NCBI GenBank assembly: GCA_017860615.1
Contig: JAGDMU010000012.1
Coordinates: 1 to 63,300, forward strand
Source: Pseudomonadota bacterium
GTDB taxonomy: Bacteria > Campylobacterota > Campylobacteria > Campylobacterales > Sulfurospirillaceae
DNA: 63,300 nucleotides
Direction: 5' to 3'
Positions 27,573 to 37,229 of this stretch are shown here, one piece after another (position 1 is the first letter of the stretch; each line of letters opens with the position of its first letter). A program made the translations under genes and the position numbers. The notes beneath the pieces are model-generated. The model ran no database searches and was not told where the DNA came from. It worked only from the letters and a program-made list of their open reading frames with translations.

Positions 27573-27789
27573 CACTCTTCTTTTTCGTGCTGGCGTAGAT
27601 TTTTTCCAAAATTTGAACGGCTTCGCTCATTTTTTCGTATTCGTCCACCGTGATCATAACCGCTTCAAAGCGATTATTTTTCACGATGACAACACGTTTG
27701 TTTTCGCCCTTACTAAGGCTTCCTAACACAGAGCTAAAGTTGCGTACCATGTCTGTTGCAGTCATTATCTCGTTCTTAGCATAGGTCAT
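27565..27789 (-). CDS. Phd/YefM-like protein without a partner toxin
   Basis: The 74-residue product resembles the Phd/YefM antitoxin fold. It has an N-terminal DNA-binding part (TATDMVRNFSSVLGSLSKGENKRVVIVKNNRFEAVMI) and a short C-terminal tail, where toxin-binding residues would normally lie (YEKMSEAVQILEKIYAST). No RelE/Doc-like gene is next to it. Instead it overlaps the alpha/beta hydrolase gene by 8 bases in a run leading to murF. It may be a repressor of this run rather than part of a toxin-antitoxin pair; that is inference. Confidence 0.8.
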   Translation of the reverse strand: MTYAKNEIMTATDMVRNFSSVLGSLSKGENKRVVIVKNNRFEAVMITVDEYEKMSEAVQILEKIYASTKKKSDG

Positions 27790-27842
27790 TATTCTAAACC
27801 TTTGTGCAAAATTTTATGTAAGATATTACATAAACAAGACTT

Positions 27843-28877
27843 TTACTTCCCTTTAGCTGCTTGAATAGAGTTGATATAGCGGTATTCTTTATTCATAGTG
27901 ATACTTTTTGGTAGCCATTGTGACAATAACGTTATGATGCTATCAAAATCATCAAAAAGATAATTTGCCATACTGCCAGGAATTGGATTGATTTCATTAA
28001 GATACGTCTTACCCTCGATAACAAAGAAATCACAACGAATCAGTGCCCCTAAAAAGAGTGGATCGTAAAGCTTCACAAAAGCATCACGAATGCCCTCTTC
28101 GGCTTTGGCATCCAAGATCGCTTCATTGACTCTTTTGGTACGAGAGAAATCCAGATATTTTTTATCAAAGTCTAAAAACTCCTCTTTCTGTGGCTCTTCA
28201 ATAATGGAAAAATGAAAGGTATCGGTTTTACAACCCGCGAGGTTGTACTCTTTCACACCACTGATAAACGGCTCAATGAGTACAGTATCATCAAATTCAA
28301 ACGCAACATCAAGTGCATAAGAGAGCTCTTTCTCTTCTTTAACAATACCAATACCAATTGAACTGCCTAGGCGTAAAGGTTTGACTATGAAAGGATAAGG
28401 AATACGAATCGCTTCCTTACTTCCCTTGCGAAGTGCTTGATAGTCTAAAACATTGACGCCCACTTCTTTGGCATAAAGCTTCGTAAAGAGTTTATTGTAA
28501 CTGATGCAACTACCTTCTGTTCGAGGACCAATATATGGTACCGCAAAAAAGTCAAGCATAGAACTTAGTTTACCATCTTCACCGTCTTGTCCATGAACAA
28601 GGTTAATCATAACATCAAATGCAACTTTCTCTTCACCTAACATCTTTTTAGCATAGAAACCACCTTGCTTGATGTAAAGCAATTTATCTTTTTTATAATC
28701 ACCACTACTAAAACGTTTTGAAGTTATTTTGTCGGTTGGAATTAAGTAAAAGTTACGCTCATAATCACAAAATATATATACAATGTCACTTTTGAGAACT
28801 TTTTTTAAAGCAATGGCACTGACCACGCTAATTTCATGTTCAAAACTTTGGGCGCCAAATAAAACGGCTACAGTCAT
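27843..28877 (-). CDS. ddl: D-alanine--D-alanine ligase
   Basis: Ddl makes the D-Ala-D-Ala dipeptide used by MurF. The 344-residue product is an ATP-grasp enzyme. It has the N-terminal VLFGAQSFEHEISVVSA, the VHGQDGEDGKL motif, PFIVKPLRLGSSIGI for ATP binding, and the C-terminal metal-binding YLNEINPIPGSM. All catalytic regions are present. It sits 53 bases upstream of the Phd-like gene on the same strand, placing two consecutive cell-wall enzymes close together. Confidence 0.95.
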   Translation of the reverse strand: MTVAVLFGAQSFEHEISVVSAIALKKVLKSDIVYIFCDYERNFYLIPTDKITSKRFSSGDYKKDKLLYIKQGGFYAKKMLGEEKVAFDVMINLVHGQDGEDGKLSSMLDFFAVPYIGPRTEGSCISYNKLFTKLYAKEVGVNVLDYQALRKGSKEAIRIPYPFIVKPLRLGSSIGIGIVKEEKELSYALDVAFEFDDTVLIEPFISGVKEYNLAGCKTDTFHFSIIEEPQKEEFLDFDKKYLDFSRTKRVNEAILDAKAEEGIRDAFVKLYDPLFLGALIRCDFFVIEGKTYLNEINPIPGSMANYLFDDFDSIITLLSQWLPKSITMNKEYRYINSIQAAKGK

Positions 28878-28956
28878 CTTCTTCCTTTATTATAATTATT
28901 TTATGAGTTGCTTAATCAAAAGCTCGAGAGTTATATCTCATACACGATAGAAACTT

Positions 28957-29514
28957 TTAACCAAGCTTTCTAAGTGCTTCTTTGATAAGTGTTTGTGTAT
29001 CACTCCCATGGCAGGTGCTCAGTGCTTTTTTAATCATCTCTTTTTTAAATCCAAGACTTTCAAGTGCCATAGATGCTTCAAGAAGACTTCCAGATGCATT
29101 CTCTTCGCTGTGAAGTTGCAAAGAAAAATCACTCAGTTCCACTAAAATACGCTTTGCACTTTTGGGACCAATACCAGGAACTTTTTGAAAAGCTTGAATA
29201 TTTTGTGAAATTAAAGCCTGCGCAAAATCATCAGGACTGAGTGTTGAACAAACAGCAAGGGCAGTTGAAGGACCAATTCCATTGAGTTTGATGAGTGTAT
29301 CAAACACTTTTTTCTCATTTTCATCCATAAAACCATACAAACTGTGCTGGTCTTCTCTGATGATCTGCGTTACATGTAATGCGATCTGATCGCTTATGAT
29401 CTTGCCAAGACAAGACAAAGAAACGAAAACTTTATACGTAAGTCCCGATGGCGTTTTAATGTAAATAAACGTCACCTCTTTTTTAACAACGTGTCCTTCA
29501 ATTCCCACTATCAT
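28957..29514 (-). CDS. ruvA: Holliday junction branch migration protein RuvA
   Basis: RuvA binds four-way junctions and loads the RuvB motor. The 185-residue product has the OB-fold domain I (GIEGHVVKKEVTFIYI), two helix-hairpin-helix motifs in domain II (LNGIGPSTALAVCS and VPGIGPKSAKRILVEL), and a C-terminal domain III that contacts RuvB. Its ATG overlaps the fapA stop by 4 bases. TTACATGTAA lies in frame at 29370 (Leu-His-Val). ruvB is not in the window. Confidence 0.95.
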   Translation of the reverse strand: MIVGIEGHVVKKEVTFIYIKTPSGLTYKVFVSLSCLGKIISDQIALHVTQIIREDQHSLYGFMDENEKKVFDTLIKLNGIGPSTALAVCSTLSPDDFAQALISQNIQAFQKVPGIGPKSAKRILVELSDFSLQLHSEENASGSLLEASMALESLGFKKEMIKKALSTCHGSDTQTLIKEALRKLG

Positions 29515-31442
29515 TTGCTGCTGTACTCACCTGATCGAATAATTCTTTGCTCTCCATTGCCCATATCTTTGAGCGTTATTTCACGCGCGATTTCACGCTC
29601 TTTAGGATTATAGGTGACATCTTTAGGCGGGTAAATAAGTCTGAAGCGCACTTCATTAAACTCTTTCCATGAGGAATGATTAATGATCTTGGCTGAAAAG
29701 ACTTTATTTTGAACTTTATTAAGATCTTCACGATACTCTTGTAATTCCTCTTTTTTATCTTTAAACGTTTGTAAAAAGTTGTTATAATCAATCACTTTTT
29801 CTTGAAAATCTTTTATTTTTGCAAAAAGCGTTACTGGAGGTTCAACTCCTGAACGCTTGAGTTCCATGATCTTCTCTTTAACCATTTCTGCCATTGGTTT
29901 ATTTTTATCAATAAACTCTTTTTTAGAACTCAACTGTCTAGGATATGCTTTAAGCTCTTCTTCGAGCTTTTCAATCTTTTTATTAATGGATTCAATCATT
30001 TCGTTAAACTCTTTAGTAACACTTGGATCTATAATAAATTTATTATTCGTTCCTTTAAGCTCAGTGACTTCTAATATCTCAGAAGCTGTTATTTTAGCGT
30101 TAGACATCAAATTTTCAATCTTAACGATCTTTGCGATGACTTCACCACCAATCATATGATTGATATGCACGGTATCGCCAATAACCTTGCCACCCTCAAG
30201 TCGATCTATCTCGACATCAACACCATTTGCTTCACCACGGTGTACTGCAATAATGATTTTATCAGCCTCAATGTAAGCAGTCTGATGGGTTTGACCACCA
30301 ATATCTGCAATCTTTGCCTTAATTCTGGCACCACTACCGATGTTGCCTTGAACGTGCACTTCAGTGGTTTCAACACTCATACCCGCACCGATAGCATCTT
30401 TAAGTATATCTTTTTCTTTAATGTTTATCTTGATATTTGAGCCTAAACTAGCATCAATAGAACCCGTGGATTTAAAGCTAATCTCGTTAATTTCCATCTG
30501 ATCTTGAATGTCATAGGTACCTTTTTCAAAATTAACATAACCACCACGATTCGCAATATATTTAATGCTTGTTTCACTCTCTTTTTTAGTCAAATTTGCT
30601 GTAATAGCAATAGGAGCATCATTGGCTTTTCGAGGCTCTTTGACAGGTATAAAAGCACCTCTACAATTGCGTCCAGGAGTACCTAATTGCGGTTTAATGT
30701 ATTCAATAATACATTCATCTTGATCAACCGCTAAAACAAATCCACGTTTTGAATAATCTACTTTACCATCGGTACTTTTCGCGTTTATTTTTTTCTTGTA
30801 GTGATAAATAAGATCATCATTGATAGAAGGAACTTCATCTACTCCTTGACAGACAACAAAAGTCTGATTTTGATCGATGATGCCATTGACTCTGATATTC
30901 GCAACAATCTTTTTGATCTCTTTATACATATTTTGATCACGAATACCAACCAATATGCCTGCTTTGATCTTTTTGATTTGAATATCTTCAATCATTTTTT
31001 CTTCAAGCTTTGACGTATACTTTACATCATGGTTTTGAGCAACCATTGCGATAATTTTAGTCAGGCTTTTATTGCCGCTGAGTGTAATATCAGGAAGAAG
31101 TGTATGATCATCGTCCTGATCTTCAATTTTATAGATCTCAACACGATAATGCTGCGTTAGTTTAAGATTAGGGTTAAGTAAAAAGCTATCTTCGAGCAAA
31201 AGCTTTAGCTCTTCTTCATTCATTTCGTTGTTTTCGCTCTTTTCATCGCTGTAATACGTTGTAGTGCGGAGTAACTTAAACCCAAGATCTGTTGGCTTGA
31301 GATGATTGGCTATTGCAATATTTTTAAGTTCTTTGATGACATTTGTTGTGTCTATGACGATGGATTTAAATTCAGACGTTCCACCATCGCTCTGCTTTGT
31401 CGCGTCCGTATTATTACCTTTAATTTTGTCAAATAGCCCCAA
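29511..31442 (-). CDS. FapA/DUF342 family protein
   Basis: The 643-residue product is a long DUF342 (flagellar assembly protein A) family member. The central part (about 220-470) contains repeated beta-rich segments such as VHVQGNIGSGARIKAK and VEIDRLEGGKVIGDT, as expected for a beta-helix. A coiled coil at about 480-590 follows. The N-terminal 200 residues are poorly conserved. In Vibrio, FapA helps polar flagellar placement through FlhF; whether that holds here is inferred. The gene overlaps ruvA by 4 bases and is divergent from murJ (132-base gap). Confidence 0.82.
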   Translation of the reverse strand: MGLFDKIKGNNTDATKQSDGGTSEFKSIVIDTTNVIKELKNIAIANHLKPTDLGFKLLRTTTYYSDEKSENNEMNEEELKLLLEDSFLLNPNLKLTQHYRVEIYKIEDQDDDHTLLPDITLSGNKSLTKIIAMVAQNHDVKYTSKLEEKMIEDIQIKKIKAGILVGIRDQNMYKEIKKIVANIRVNGIIDQNQTFVVCQGVDEVPSINDDLIYHYKKKINAKSTDGKVDYSKRGFVLAVDQDECIIEYIKPQLGTPGRNCRGAFIPVKEPRKANDAPIAITANLTKKESETSIKYIANRGGYVNFEKGTYDIQDQMEINEISFKSTGSIDASLGSNIKINIKEKDILKDAIGAGMSVETTEVHVQGNIGSGARIKAKIADIGGQTHQTAYIEADKIIIAVHRGEANGVDVEIDRLEGGKVIGDTVHINHMIGGEVIAKIVKIENLMSNAKITASEILEVTELKGTNNKFIIDPSVTKEFNEMIESINKKIEKLEEELKAYPRQLSSKKEFIDKNKPMAEMVKEKIMELKRSGVEPPVTLFAKIKDFQEKVIDYNNFLQTFKDKKEELQEYREDLNKVQNKVFSAKIINHSSWKEFNEVRFRLIYPPKDVTYNPKEREIAREITLKDMGNGEQRIIRSGEYSSK

Positions 31443-31574
31443 TGTGCACCTCTGTTTTTTAGTGAGTCCTAAAACTCTTTATCATGAATATCGACCAATG
31501 TTGCATAAATGTTGCTTATCTTATCGAAAAATAGATAAAAATTTTGTTTAAACGTTATTTAGCTAAAATTCTAA

Positions 31575-32984
31575 ATGCTTATAAAATCATTTTTCACAAA
31601 CAGTATCGGAACACTGGTCTCACGCATCTTTGGATTCATTCGAGATATGCTGAGCGCTTCTATTTTAGGTGCAAATATCTACAGTGATATTTTCTTCGTA
31701 GCATTCAAGTTTCCCAACCTCTTCCGTCGTATTTTTGCAGAAGGCGCTTTTACGCAAAGTTTTATTCCAAGCTTTATCAAAACGCCACGTAAAGCACTCT
31801 TTACCTATACCATTTTTTCACGTTTTTTACTTTTTCTCATCATCTTTTCATTGATTGTTACCCTTTTTAGCGAATTTTTCGCCAAAATGATTGCTTTTGG
31901 ATTTGATGAGGAGACTGTTGCACTCTCAGCCCCTTTTGTTGCCATTAACTTTTATTATCTCCCTCTTATCTTTTGTGTCACCCTTTTTGGCTCATTGCTT
32001 CAGTACAAACATCACTTTGCAGTCACTGCTTTTTCAACAGCACTGCTTAATATAGGTATGATTGGTGCATTGCTTCTGTTTCAAAACTATGATCGTAAAA
32101 CAATTGTTTATGCCCTCAGCTATGGTGTTTTATTGGGTGGTGTTTTACAAGTCATCGCACATCTCTTAGCCCTTAAAAAAGATCGTTTTTTTAAATTTTT
32201 AGCCCTTGGTTTTAAATACCGCCACAAAAAAGATGCTGCATTTGAAGAGAGTCGTAAAAATTTTAATCGCTCTTTCTGGCACTCTGTTATTGGCAATTCA
32301 ACACCACAAATTGTCTCTTTTGTTGACACCACACTGGCTAGCTTTTTGGTTAGTGGTAGCATTAGTTATCTCTATTATGGAAACCGTATTTTTCAGTTAC
32401 CACTCGCTCTTTTTGCTATAGCGCTTACCACAGGGATTTTTCCAAGAATTACAAGACTCCTTAAAGCCAATAATGAAGAAGAGGCTTCCAAACTTCTAAC
32501 ACAAGGTTTTTGGGTTTTAGCCTTTTTACTCACAACTTCCACAATGGGTGGGTATATGCTAAGCCATGAGATAGTCTGGTTATTGTTTGAACATGGTTCC
32601 TTTTCTAAAGACGACACAACCTTAACAGGATTTGTTTTAGCTATGTATATGATTGGTCTTATCCCTTTTGGCTTAGCCAAACTTTTCTCATTATGGCTTT
32701 ATGCAGGAATGCGTCAAAAAGAGGCAGCCATTATTGCGATGTATGCACTTGGTTCAAATCTTATCTTTTCTTTTGCCCTTATTAAACCAATGGGAGCAGC
32801 TGGTCTTGCGCTTGCAGGCTCTTTGTCTGCTTTTGTCTTACTCTTTTTTACCCTTCGCTCTTTTGGGCTATCAAAGTTTTTTGCTATACTGTATAGTAAA
32901 AAATCACTCATATTAGTAGCGCTCCTTCTTTTAGAATGGGGCATTTTAAGCTATGTAAAGGAACTTATTCATGGTTATTTATGA
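31575..32984 (+). CDS. murJ: Lipid II flippase MurJ (MviN)
   Basis: MurJ moves lipid II across the inner membrane. The 469-residue product is a MOP-superfamily protein with 13-14 predicted membrane helices. It shows the family opening TNSIGTLVSRIFGFIRDMLSA, with the Arg residues of the central cavity, and FRRIFAEGAFTQSFIPSF. Both motifs are close to the MurJ consensus. The stop overlaps the cysS start by 14 bases. The gene starts a 10.9-kb plus-strand run that ends with yggS. Confidence 0.94.
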   Translation: MLIKSFFTNSIGTLVSRIFGFIRDMLSASILGANIYSDIFFVAFKFPNLFRRIFAEGAFTQSFIPSFIKTPRKALFTYTIFSRFLLFLIIFSLIVTLFSEFFAKMIAFGFDEETVALSAPFVAINFYYLPLIFCVTLFGSLLQYKHHFAVTAFSTALLNIGMIGALLLFQNYDRKTIVYALSYGVLLGGVLQVIAHLLALKKDRFFKFLALGFKYRHKKDAAFEESRKNFNRSFWHSVIGNSTPQIVSFVDTTLASFLVSGSISYLYYGNRIFQLPLALFAIALTTGIFPRITRLLKANNEEEASKLLTQGFWVLAFLLTTSTMGGYMLSHEIVWLLFEHGSFSKDDTTLTGFVLAMYMIGLIPFGLAKLFSLWLYAGMRQKEAAIIAMYALGSNLIFSFALIKPMGAAGLALAGSLSAFVLLFFTLRSFGLSKFFAILYSKKSLILVALLLLEWGILSYVKELIHGYL

Positions 32985-34368
32985 TTCGGTACAAAAGAAA
33001 AAAGTACCGTTTATTCCCATTAAAGAAAACGAAGTTAAAATTTATGTCTGCGGACCAACGGTTTATGATGATGCTCACTTAGGTCACGCACGTAGCGCCA
33101 TTGCATTTGATCTTCTACGTCGTGTTTTCATTGCGCTTGGATACACCGTAACATTTGTTAAAAACTTCACCGATATCGATGACAAGATCATTAACAAAAT
33201 GAAAGAGAATGGCAAATCTCTTGAAGAGATTACCTCTTTTTATATTGAACGTTATAAAAATGAGATGCACGTTTTACATGTAAACGATGCAGATATTGAA
33301 CCAAAAGCTACGGAAACTGTTGCCGAAATTATCTCGTTCATTGATGCAATGCTCGGTAAAAAAGTTGCGTATGCAACCAGTGATGGTATCTACTTTGATA
33401 CATCCAAAGATACAAAATACCTCTCATTAAGCCACCGTACGATTGAAGAAGAAGCTTCACAATCAAGGGTTGAGCTCAAAGAAGAGAAAAAAGATCAAAA
33501 AGATTTTGCGCTCTGGAAATTCGCCAAAGCCAATGAACCAAGTTACCCTGCCCCTTTTGGCGTAGGCCGTCCAGGGTGGCATATTGAGTGTTCTGCGATG
33601 ATTGAAAAACATCTCGCAAGCAGTGGTAATTTTCAGATTGATATCCACGCAGGTGGTGCTGATCTTCTCTTTCCACACCATGAAAATGAAGCAGCACAAA
33701 CCAGATGCAAAAGTGACCAAGAACTTGCCAAATACTGGATGCACAATGGTTTTGTTACCATCAGTGGAGAGAAGATGAGTAAGTCGCTGGGCAATAGCTT
33801 TTTCTTAAAAGATGCGCTTGCGATTTACAGTGGGGAAGTGCTTCGATTTTACCTTCTTGCCACGCATTATAGGGCTAATTTCAACTTTGCTGAAGAAGAT
33901 TTACTCAACACCAAAAAACGTCTGGATAAACTCTATCGTCTTAAAAAAAGAGTGTTTGAAAGTACTCCTAGTGAAGTTTCATCAAGTTTCAAAGCATCTA
34001 TGCTTGAAGCGCTAAGCGATGATCTTAATATTTCTAAAGCGCTTGCTAGCCTTGATGAAATGGTTTCGTATGCCAATGAAATGCTCGATTCCAACCCAAA
34101 AGATAAAATCTTTAAAGCGGTGACACATGCTAATCTTATTTGGATTGAAGCGCTCCTTGGCATTGGACTTTACAATCCTTATAGCTATTTTCAAATTAGT
34201 GTGAGTGAAGTTGAAAAAGCAGAGATTGAAGCTTTAATTGAAAAGCGTACAGAGGCAAAAAAAGCAAAAGATTTTGCAAAAGCAGACGAAATTCGTGCCC
34301 TCTTAGAGAACAAACAGATCCAATTGATGGATACCGCCACAGGAACACAATGGGAAAAGGTCAACTAG
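32971..34368 (+). CDS. cysS: Cysteine--tRNA ligase
   Basis: CysS is a class Ia aminoacyl-tRNA synthetase. The 465-residue product has YVCGPTVYDDAHLGHARS, containing the HIGH-type motif HLGH and the zinc Cys at about 28. It also has WHIECSAM and HPHHENE-type zinc residues (LLFPHHENE), and the KMSKS loop EKMSKSLGN near residue 268. The C-terminal anticodon-binding helices are complete. TTTACATGTAAA occurs in frame at 33273-33284. msbA begins directly after the stop codon. Confidence 0.96.
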   Translation: MVIYDSVQKKKVPFIPIKENEVKIYVCGPTVYDDAHLGHARSAIAFDLLRRVFIALGYTVTFVKNFTDIDDKIINKMKENGKSLEEITSFYIERYKNEMHVLHVNDADIEPKATETVAEIISFIDAMLGKKVAYATSDGIYFDTSKDTKYLSLSHRTIEEEASQSRVELKEEKKDQKDFALWKFAKANEPSYPAPFGVGRPGWHIECSAMIEKHLASSGNFQIDIHAGGADLLFPHHENEAAQTRCKSDQELAKYWMHNGFVTISGEKMSKSLGNSFFLKDALAIYSGEVLRFYLLATHYRANFNFAEEDLLNTKKRLDKLYRLKKRVFESTPSEVSSSFKASMLEALSDDLNISKALASLDEMVSYANEMLDSNPKDKIFKAVTHANLIWIEALLGIGLYNPYSYFQISVSEVEKAEIEALIEKRTEAKKAKDFAKADEIRALLENKQIQLMDTATGTQWEKVN

Positions 34369-36084
34369 ATGTATAGCCTCAAAGATGTCTTAGCACGTTT
34401 TTCACCTTTTTTTAAAGATTATATTTCCTATTTTCTTTTGGCAATGGTCGGTATGGTATTAGCAAGTGGTGGTACTGCCGCTTCTGCCTATCTTGTAAAA
34501 CCTTTACTGGATGAAATTTTTATTGCTAAAGATAGAGAGATGCTCTACTTACTTCCTTATGCCATTATTGTTGTCTATATGGCAAAAGAATCAGGAAAAT
34601 TTCTCCAAGCGTATGCCACAGCTTTTATTGGACAAAGTATTATTAAACGCCTTCGTGCAATGATTTTGGAAAATTTACTTAAACTTGATCTTGCTTTCTT
34701 TCATGAATACCGAACGGGTGAGCTTATTAGTCGCAATACCAATGATGTCGAGCGCGTTAGAGGTGTTGTAGCCAATCTTATTCCTGAGCTATTGAGGGAA
34801 TCTTTTACGATTGTTGGACTTGTTGGTGTTGTTATTTTTCAAAGCCCAAAACTTGCCTTTTTTGCTTTAATTGTGATGCCTTTGGCTATTTATCCACTAA
34901 GCAAACTTGCAAAAAAAATGAAAAAAATTTCACGTGCTTCACAAGAAAAAGTTTCCGATATTACAGCAAAACTGAGTGAAATTTTTAACAATATTGAAGT
35001 TATTCAAGCCAACAATGCGCAACAATACGAACTTGAACTTTTTAAAAAAGACAATGAACGTTATTTTAATCTCAGTATGAAATCTGTTAAAGTCAATGAA
35101 CTTGTGAGTCCTTTTATGGAAACTTTAGGTTCTATCGGCGTTGCTGTTGTTATTATTGTAGGTGGAAATGAAGTTATTGATGGGAATATGAGTGTTGGTT
35201 CATTTTTCTCGTTTTTAACAGCTCTATTCATGCTTTATACACCGATTAAAAAAATCTCTGGACTCTACAATAAAATGCAAGATGCTATCGTAGCCAGTGA
35301 GCGCATCTTTTTCTTACTGGATCAAAGTCCTTCTATAACAAGTGGCGACGCTTCTGTGCCTCAAAAAATTGAAACAATTCGTTTTAACAATGTCTCGCTC
35401 TCTTATGGAGAGAAACAGGCACTGCAAGACGTAAGTCTCGAAGCAAAAGCGGGTGAAATGATTGCCCTCATTGGTGATAGCGGTGGGGGAAAAAGTTCTC
35501 TGATGAATATGCTCATGCGTTTTTATGATCCTTCCTCTGGTAGCATTAACATCAATGATAGAGACCTTAGAACATTCGACCTTCATGATCTTCGCCACAA
35601 TATTGCGATGGTCACACAGCGTGTTTATATTTTTCATGACACCATTGCAGCTAATGTTGCTTATGGGAAAGAGATTGATGAAAGCAAAGTGATTGATGCC
35701 CTTCAAAAAGCCAACGCCTATGAATTTGTACAAAATCTAAATGAAGGTATTTACACCCATTTAGATGAGTTTGGAACTAACTTATCAGGTGGACAAAGAC
35801 AACGTATCGCCATCGCTCGGGCAATTTATACCAATCCTCAAGTACTTATTTTAGATGAAGCGACCTCGGCTTTGGATTCACACAGTGAACAAAAGATCAC
35901 AGAAGCCATTGAAAATCTTATTAAAGATAAAATCACTTTTGTAATTGCCCATCGCCTCAGTACCATCAAAAAAGCCGATAAAATTGCCCTTTTAAAACAT
36001 GGCAAAATTTGCGCCATTGGAAGCGATGAAGAGTTACTTCAAACATCCAAAGAGTATCTGAAACTTAAAGGATTACAACACTAG
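34369..36084 (+). CDS. msbA: Lipid A/lipid-flipping ABC transporter (MsbA type)
   Basis: The 571-residue product is a half-transporter with six membrane helices (about 1-300) and a nucleotide-binding domain. It has Walker A GDSGGGKSS near 368, signature LSGGQRQR near 470, and Walker B LILDEATSALD. Its length and tight link to murJ and cysS fit MsbA, which flips lipid A-core to the periplasmic face. Other half-size ABC exporters have the same layout, so substrate is inferred from context. Confidence 0.85.
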   Translation: MYSLKDVLARFSPFFKDYISYFLLAMVGMVLASGGTAASAYLVKPLLDEIFIAKDREMLYLLPYAIIVVYMAKESGKFLQAYATAFIGQSIIKRLRAMILENLLKLDLAFFHEYRTGELISRNTNDVERVRGVVANLIPELLRESFTIVGLVGVVIFQSPKLAFFALIVMPLAIYPLSKLAKKMKKISRASQEKVSDITAKLSEIFNNIEVIQANNAQQYELELFKKDNERYFNLSMKSVKVNELVSPFMETLGSIGVAVVIIVGGNEVIDGNMSVGSFFSFLTALFMLYTPIKKISGLYNKMQDAIVASERIFFLLDQSPSITSGDASVPQKIETIRFNNVSLSYGEKQALQDVSLEAKAGEMIALIGDSGGGKSSLMNMLMRFYDPSSGSININDRDLRTFDLHDLRHNIAMVTQRVYIFHDTIAANVAYGKEIDESKVIDALQKANAYEFVQNLNEGIYTHLDEFGTNLSGGQRQRIAIARAIYTNPQVLILDEATSALDSHSEQKITEAIENLIKDKITFVIAHRLSTIKKADKIALLKHGKICAIGSDEELLQTSKEYLKLKGLQH

Positions 36085-36158
36085 AACTGCCTATAAATCA
36101 ACCATCTTTTATCTTTAATGGAGTATAATCGCGTACTTATTATTGAAGGAAATAAAAG

Positions 36159-37223
36159 ATGTTTGATTATTATGCTCTGATGAAAAAATTGATGTTTAAC
36201 TTCTCACCAGAGAATGCCCACAATATTGCAGAATTTTTCTTTAAAAATAGCGCTAGATTTACACCTTTTATCCTCTCCCCTATTGCTGAGCAATTTTTCA
36301 TCCACGATAAACGCCTTGAACAGGAACTTTTTGGAAGGGCTTTTCTTAATCCAATAGGTCTTGGTGCAGGATTTGATAAAAATGCTACCATGATTAAGAT
36401 GCTGACGGCACTTGGATTTGGACACATTGAGTATGGTACTATGACACCTGAACATCAAAGCGGCAATCCAAAACCACGCTGTTTTCGTTTCCCAGAATAT
36501 GAAACAATCCAAAATGCTATGGGCTTTAATAATGAAGGTATGAATACGATTGCTAAGCGTGTTGAAGCACTTTATCCTTTTGTAACACCACTAGGTGCAA
36601 ACATTGGAAAAAACAAAACGACAAGTGCAGACAATGCACTCAAAGATTATGAAAAATTGATTAAGCGTTTTAAAGATTTGAGTGATTATTTGGTGATTAA
36701 TATCTCTTCACCCAATACACCAGGTCTTAGAGATCTTCAAAATGAAGCGTTCATCAAAGATCTCTTTGTTATGGCCAAAGAACTGACAGCTAAGCCAGTC
36801 CTTTTAAAAATCGCACCTGATTTGGCAGTAGCTGATGCTATTACGCTCTGTTCTACGGCACTTGAAAACGGTGCTGCTGGCATTGTGGCAACCAATACAA
36901 CGATTGATTATTCATTGATCCCCAATGCAAAAGATTTTGGGGGACTTAGTGGTAAAGTTTTAACAGAGAAAAGTTTTGCAATGTTTGAAGCGCTTTCCAA
37001 AGAGTTTTTCGGCAAGACAACGCTTATCTCAGTCGGTGGTATTGATTCTGCGGATGAAGCATATCGAAGATTAAAAGCAGGTGCGAGTCTCATTCAAATT
37101 TATTCAGCCTTTATTTTCAAAGGACCTTCCTTGAATCGTACCATCAATCTTGGTATTTTAGAGCGCATGGAAAAAGATGGATTTACCCATATTAGCGAAG
37201 TCATAGGAAGCGATAGGAGATGA
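36159..37223 (+). CDS. pyrD: Dihydroorotate dehydrogenase (quinone), class 2
   Basis: PyrD oxidises dihydroorotate to orotate and passes electrons to the quinone pool. The 354-residue product has the class 2 N-terminal membrane-associating helices (ALMKKLMFNFSPENAHN). It also has the FMN site GLGAGFDKNA, the catalytic-Ser region NISSPNTPGLRDLQ, and VGGIDSADEAY near the C-terminus. AAGGAAATAAAAG precedes the ATG. The M16 peptidase gene follows after 6 bases. Confidence 0.95.
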   Translation: MFDYYALMKKLMFNFSPENAHNIAEFFFKNSARFTPFILSPIAEQFFIHDKRLEQELFGRAFLNPIGLGAGFDKNATMIKMLTALGFGHIEYGTMTPEHQSGNPKPRCFRFPEYETIQNAMGFNNEGMNTIAKRVEALYPFVTPLGANIGKNKTTSADNALKDYEKLIKRFKDLSDYLVINISSPNTPGLRDLQNEAFIKDLFVMAKELTAKPVLLKIAPDLAVADAITLCSTALENGAAGIVATNTTIDYSLIPNAKDFGGLSGKVLTEKSFAMFEALSKEFFGKTTLISVGGIDSADEAYRRLKAGASLIQIYSAFIFKGPSLNRTINLGILERMEKDGFTHISEVIGSDRR

Positions 37224-37229
37224 TAACGT

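Noticed and set aside
27565..27789. Complete type II toxin-antitoxin system
   Set aside because: Only a Phd-like antitoxin fold is present; the overlapping gene is an alpha/beta hydrolase with a full catalytic triad, not a toxin family.
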